Source: CAZEHJ01 sp964512485 (lineage in GTDB: Bacteria; Bacteroidota; Rhodothermia; Rhodothermales; UBA10348). From it: DNA of 19,785 bases. Shown here piece after piece: positions 17,801-19,785 of this stretch (position 1 is its first letter; each line of letters starts with the position of its first letter). The notes under the pieces were generated by a model. It did no database searches, was not told where the DNA came from, and worked only from the letters and a program-made list of their open reading frames with translations. The stretch is from the NCBI GenBank assembly GCA_964512485.1, contig CAZEHJ010000067.1, forward strand, positions 1 to 19,785. The letters run 5' to 3'. The position numbers and the translations under genes were made by a program.

Positions 17801-18531
17801 CCACGATGGAAGATTACCATTTCGATCTTGGATTTTTCAGGGACTGGGATTCGGGCGTTCATTCCGAACTGACATCTTTCTATGAGTTCGCCGATGTAGA
17901 TCAGTCCAAGGGTGGATTTGCGACGCTTGCCGAGGCCGCTCTCCCTGTCGGTGACTTCGCAGACCAATCTCATATCGGCGTATCCGCTCGGTTGGAACTG
18001 GATCGACGTGACAACCACGTTTATCCGTTGTCTGGATTTCGCTGGGAAGCATCGGCCAGGTCGAGAATCGGAATAGGAGATGAGGCCGGCGACTATACTT
18101 CGATGGCTTCCAAATTGTCACTCTATTACACGCCAGGCCTGGGAAGGAAGACGACGTTCGCCACACGATTCGGTGTGTCTCATACAACAGGCGATTTTCC
18201 TTACTTCCGATCCTCCTCCCTCGGCGCAGATTCAGGGCTGAGAGGGTGGAGAAACGATCGTTTTTCGGGGAATACGGCCGTTTATCAGAACGTAGAAGTG
18301 CGCCGAGAGCTGTTTACATTTTCGACGATGCTCGCCATTGGAAGGGGAGGAGTGAACGCTTATCTGGACAATGGACGCGTGTATTCTGATGCAGATGATG
18401 CTGGCTCATGGCATCAGGGTGTCGGCGGCGGTGTCTGGTTCAACTTCTTTGATATGGCGTTGCTGCAGATCTCCATGAATATCTCGGAAGAAGAGACATT
18501 CCTGGGCACAGGGCTTGGCTTCACCTTCTGA
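14869..18531 (+). CDS. Purple-acid-phosphatase-like domain fused to a kinase-like region and an Omp85/BamA-type outer-membrane barrel
   Basis: The protein has 1220 residues. A signal peptide covers about 1-23 (SRSHAQ). Residues 30-340 form a metallophosphoesterase with the full purple-acid-phosphatase motif set: GDTG at 36-39, GDNIY at 70-74, GNHD at 112-115, VVGH at 210-213 and GHEH at 294-297. Residues 420-760 contain a Gly-rich stretch (KRGGGLQTT), VVRSVEKD at 459-466, SDWDRHQDQW at 592-601 and PRDRDWAF (D622, D624), which resembles the catalytic layout of HipA/Fam20-like atypical kinases; this is my inference, with Arg461 where a kinase would have Lys. Residues 795-828 hold RTX-like GGNDRF and GGTGEDIF. 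The remainder is a beta-barrel with the Omp85/surface-antigen motif GLRGWRNDRF (about 1123-1132) and a terminal Phe, so the protein should sit in the outer membrane. It is translated with the propeller gene by ATGA overlap. I recall similar long metallophosphoesterases in Bacteroidota; substrates are unknown. Confidence 0.85.
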   Translation: MKMRLVIVPLFLVLWILPSRSHAQQLDVVYRVYLIGDTGGTNFPGDAPALQHLKTVLSAEGESSAAVFLGDNIYCCGMPDSASEKRSQAEMRIDEALMAVEDFAGETYFIPGNHDWGDAGDYSREKLRRQQEYVDDRLGEGSFLPRDGYPGPIEVKLTDEIRLIVIDTQWWLLDDQPFGDTGDYELEEKGDFLLELRDLLAKRDDEQVLVVGHHPLVSFGEHGGRFSLKDHLFPLTNLNENAWIPLPGIGSLYPVARSLFGGRQDLVNQTYRTLSESLIPLFSSHPGNLIYASGHEHSLQHVAIGKAHHLISGSGSRPAWVSETNSAFTSSEEGFMVLEYFNDGSVRLRAVNSMGDELHRADLFRASNTLVEEAEPGAAARERSVTSDSVTVAVVPSFAASGFKRAFWGNHHRDAWITPVSTEVFEIDSLFGGLKPLKRGGGLQTTSVRLLDSDGYQYVVRSVEKDPSKSIPVEFQKTIAQTIIKDQTSVLLPFSALMVPPLAKAAGIYYSIPKLYYVPFDPGFEQFADLVADQVMLFEQRPDDDMSAFPQYGNSEKVISAGKMFRELLDDNDNRVDGVFFARSRLFDMLLSDWDRHQDQWRWSTFDDPDGKGDLYRPIPRDRDWAFNRMNGFFPSIIKSQFVIPRFQDFRPKFGFIPGLNGNGMPQDRRFLSFLSEDQWVALAEDVSASIGDDALQEAVDGLPNEIKPLYEADFASTMKSRMNELPEVASEYYRILAKLVDLVGSDKHEMFTVVASRDSVIVTMTKINKKGEVLQDLDRRTFYADETEEIRLYGMGGNDRFSLRGTSTFPIRIYAIGGTGEDIFEDRTTQNVVRQNWFVRDTPTESTIQYGASTRNQLTSDPTIHAYSPYTYWFEVFLPSIVFASSQEDGLILGGGGTHTSYVYHRDPFSTTHTVSASIGTRSRAFTFKYDGWFNQRFGPWGLMAKARAKTQGNIQNFYGFGSNTKTPVSRSSYYESTMEDYHFDLGFFRDWDSGVHSELTSFYEFADVDQSKGGFATLAEAALPVGDFADQSHIGVSARLELDRRDNHVYPLSGFRWEASARSRIGIGDEAGDYTSMASKLSLYYTPGLGRKTTFATRFGVSHTTGDFPYFRSSSLGADSGLRGWRNDRFSGNTAVYQNVEVRRELFTFSTMLAIGRGGVNAYLDNGRVYSDADDAGSWHQGVGGGVWFNFFDMALLQISMNISEEETFLGTGLGFTF

Positions 18532-18549
18532 TGGGAGCCGCTTGTAAAT

Positions 18550-19101
18550 TCAGTCAGGTGCGGTAGCCCCGCGGGCGACCTCGTACGTGTATTGAGCAAT
18601 TCCACTGGGCCACGACTTGGTAGCGGCCAGCTCGAGATGTACGTCTTCCTCGAGCGGGCCAAAAAGCGGAATGCCCGTGCCGATCAAGACCGGGATGACG
18701 GTGATGATGTATCGATCGACCATGCCCGCCTCAAGAAATCGTTGTACGGTCTTCCCACCATCCAGGTAAATATGGCCGTACCCGAGTTGCAATAGCCCCT
18801 GCAGAGTCTCGTCAAAGGGGCCACTGAGGTTTTGAACCGAAGCGGGGACGTGGGCAGGGAAGCTCACCGGATTGCTGCTCAATACCACAACGGGCTTGTC
18901 ACCGTAGGGCCATGTATCTCCGAATGTGAGGACCTTTTCGAAGGTCGCTCTTCCCATGATCAGCGCGTCCACGGTGTCCATAAACTCATGGTAGCCATAG
19001 TCTTCATCGTTGGCTCCAAATTGCGGGAGCCAGTCCAGGTCTCCGTTCTCACGTGCTATGAATCCGTCGAGGCTCGCGGCCATGTATACCGTTGCCTTCA
19101 T
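18550..19101 (-). CDS. Dihydrofolate reductase family protein (RibD C-terminal/YwjB-like)
   Basis: This cytoplasmic protein has 183 residues from the ATG at 19101. It opens with MKATVYMAASLDGFIARENG, the usual start of small RibD-C-type reductases, followed by ALIMGRATFE, PVVVLSS and the IYLDGGKTVQRFL / VIPVLIGTGIPLF segments that build the NADPH-binding fold. It is probably an NAD(P)H-dependent reductase, but the substrate in this subgroup is generally not known. It is neither classical FolA nor bifunctional RibD, because no deaminase domain is present. The stop lies 18 bp from the convergent barrel gene stop with no visible terminator. The length is normal and the frame intact. Confidence 0.9.
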   Translation of the reverse strand: MKATVYMAASLDGFIARENGDLDWLPQFGANDEDYGYHEFMDTVDALIMGRATFEKVLTFGDTWPYGDKPVVVLSSNPVSFPAHVPASVQNLSGPFDETLQGLLQLGYGHIYLDGGKTVQRFLEAGMVDRYIITVIPVLIGTGIPLFGPLEEDVHLELAATKSWPSGIAQYTYEVARGATAPD

Positions 19102-19214
19102 AAATCTCGGGGTATGATGGGCTTCAAAATAGCCCTAGCCATATAGCTCGCCAACTACTGGATTGTTATACCTCTCAATTCTCTTCGGATTGCTGGAATC
19201 TGTACAGGCTCGCG

Positions 19215-19760
19215 TCAGCGAGGATCTGGTGGCTCCGGTTCGCCGCCGAATCGGTCGGGGACCGGCCCGGCAGCATAGTTTTCATCCCAGGCAATACCCG
19301 TAATCCACCAGCGGTTGTTGTTTCGAACAAGCTGGAAGGAATTGACACCTCGACCAAGAATTCGGGTGTCTCCCCAGAAGTGCTTCTGATAAGAGCTCAT
19401 CACATTGGCAACGTCTCCGTACTGATCGATTTGATTGTGATAGCCCTCTTCCGCAAAGCCCCTGTCATTGGGCCCTCCGATGGGCGTCACCGAATCGATC
19501 CACTCGATAAAATCTTCGGGTGTCTGGATATCGAATTCGCCCTGGCGCTGCTCTGTGTTTGGAATCAGAACGGCCTGGCGGATGAAAAGTGAACGGAATC
19601 TATCCCACTGGAAGTTCTCACCTGGTGCACGATTGATGGACTCATACGTCGCTGCGATGATGGATTCGATGGAGGCAACGTCTTCGGGATTGGCATCCTG
19701 AGCGGATACGGCTCCCGGAAGCAGAAGCAAAGACAGGAAGAGAGCAACTAAGAGGCGCAT
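19215..19760 (-). CDS. Exported NTF2/SnoaL-like (DUF4440-type) protein
   Basis: The protein has 181 residues from the ATG at 19760; an in-frame ATG at 19781 would add seven. I prefer 19760 because it directly precedes the signal peptide MRLLVALFLSLLLLPGAVSA, with cleavage expected before QDA. The mature part has the helix-then-cone pattern of NTF2-like folds: ASIESIIAATYESIN, WDRFRSLFIRQAVLIPN, a middle FIEWIDSV, and C-terminal strands (DVANVMSSYQKHF, RGVNSFQLVRNNNRWWITGIAWDE). Family members include hydrolases, isomerases and pure binding proteins, and no catalytic residue can be assigned, so only the fold is proposed. Upstream of the start only 25 bp of the window remain, so the operon context is not visible. 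Confidence 0.72.
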   Translation of the reverse strand: MRLLVALFLSLLLLPGAVSAQDANPEDVASIESIIAATYESINRAPGENFQWDRFRSLFIRQAVLIPNTEQRQGEFDIQTPEDFIEWIDSVTPIGGPNDRGFAEEGYHNQIDQYGDVANVMSSYQKHFWGDTRILGRGVNSFQLVRNNNRWWITGIAWDENYAAGPVPDRFGGEPEPPDPR

Positions 19761-19785
19761 TATTATTTCCGGGCTGTTCATGGTT

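Noticed and set aside
19209..19222. CTCGC-GTCA-GCGAG hairpin as terminator of the NTF2-like gene
   Set aside because: The stem is only 5 bp, it overlaps the stop codon and no T-run follows on the minus strand.

Overview
The window looks like a contig from a moderately GC-rich member of the Bacteroidota/Rhodothermota/Balneolota group, probably metagenome-assembled. The taxonomy is an inference from gene content: a DUF5706/PycTM-type membrane protein, a GAF protein of a type I associate with Bacteroidota, a secreted BNR/sortilin-type propeller, an exported TPR-CHAT protein, and a secreted phosphatase fused to an Omp85-like barrel. Shine-Dalgarno sequences are mostly weak or absent; the start at 6473 is an exception. 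I see no rRNA, tRNA, CRISPR array, insertion sequence or phage gene.

Two runs of exactly 100 N (1074-1173 and 4478-4577) interrupt genes. Each is flanked by the same 55 bases on both sides, so the contigs overlap and the gaps are almost certainly scaffolding artefacts. Removing 155 bp at each site restores one open frame through each gene.

Layout: (1) 1-1744, minus, the N-terminal part of a secreted six-hairpin glycosidase of the amylo-alpha-1,6-glucosidase/glucoamylase type, cut by the window edge. (2) 1839-5152, minus, an exported or membrane-anchored TPR-CHAT protein with both catalytic residues. (3) 5471-6379, plus, an EamA-type transporter. (4) 6473-9076, plus, a secreted BNR-repeat propeller. 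(5) 9132-9983, plus, purU. (6) 10019-10342, minus, a single-domain rhodanese. (7) 10742-13168, plus, an 808-residue GAF protein, tail-to-tail and overlapping by 27 bp with (8) 13142-13891, minus, a DUF5706/PycTM-type three-helix membrane protein that lacks the HD domain of its longer relatives. (9) 14000-14872, plus, an exported SdiA-regulated-type beta-propeller, overlapping by ATGA with (10) 14869-18531, plus, a 1220-residue protein combining a purple-acid-phosphatase-like domain, a region resembling an atypical kinase, an RTX-like glycine stretch and an Omp85/BamA-like barrel. (11) 18550-19101, minus, a DHFR/RibD-C reductase. (12) 19215-19760, minus, an exported NTF2-like protein.

Most of the window codes for exported or envelope proteins. 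The cytoplasmic enzymes (PurU, the reductase and probably the rhodanese) look like ordinary housekeeping. The strongest candidates for new biology are the phosphatase/kinase-like/barrel fusion with its coupled propeller, and the GAF plus PycTM-like pair with no cyclase in view.
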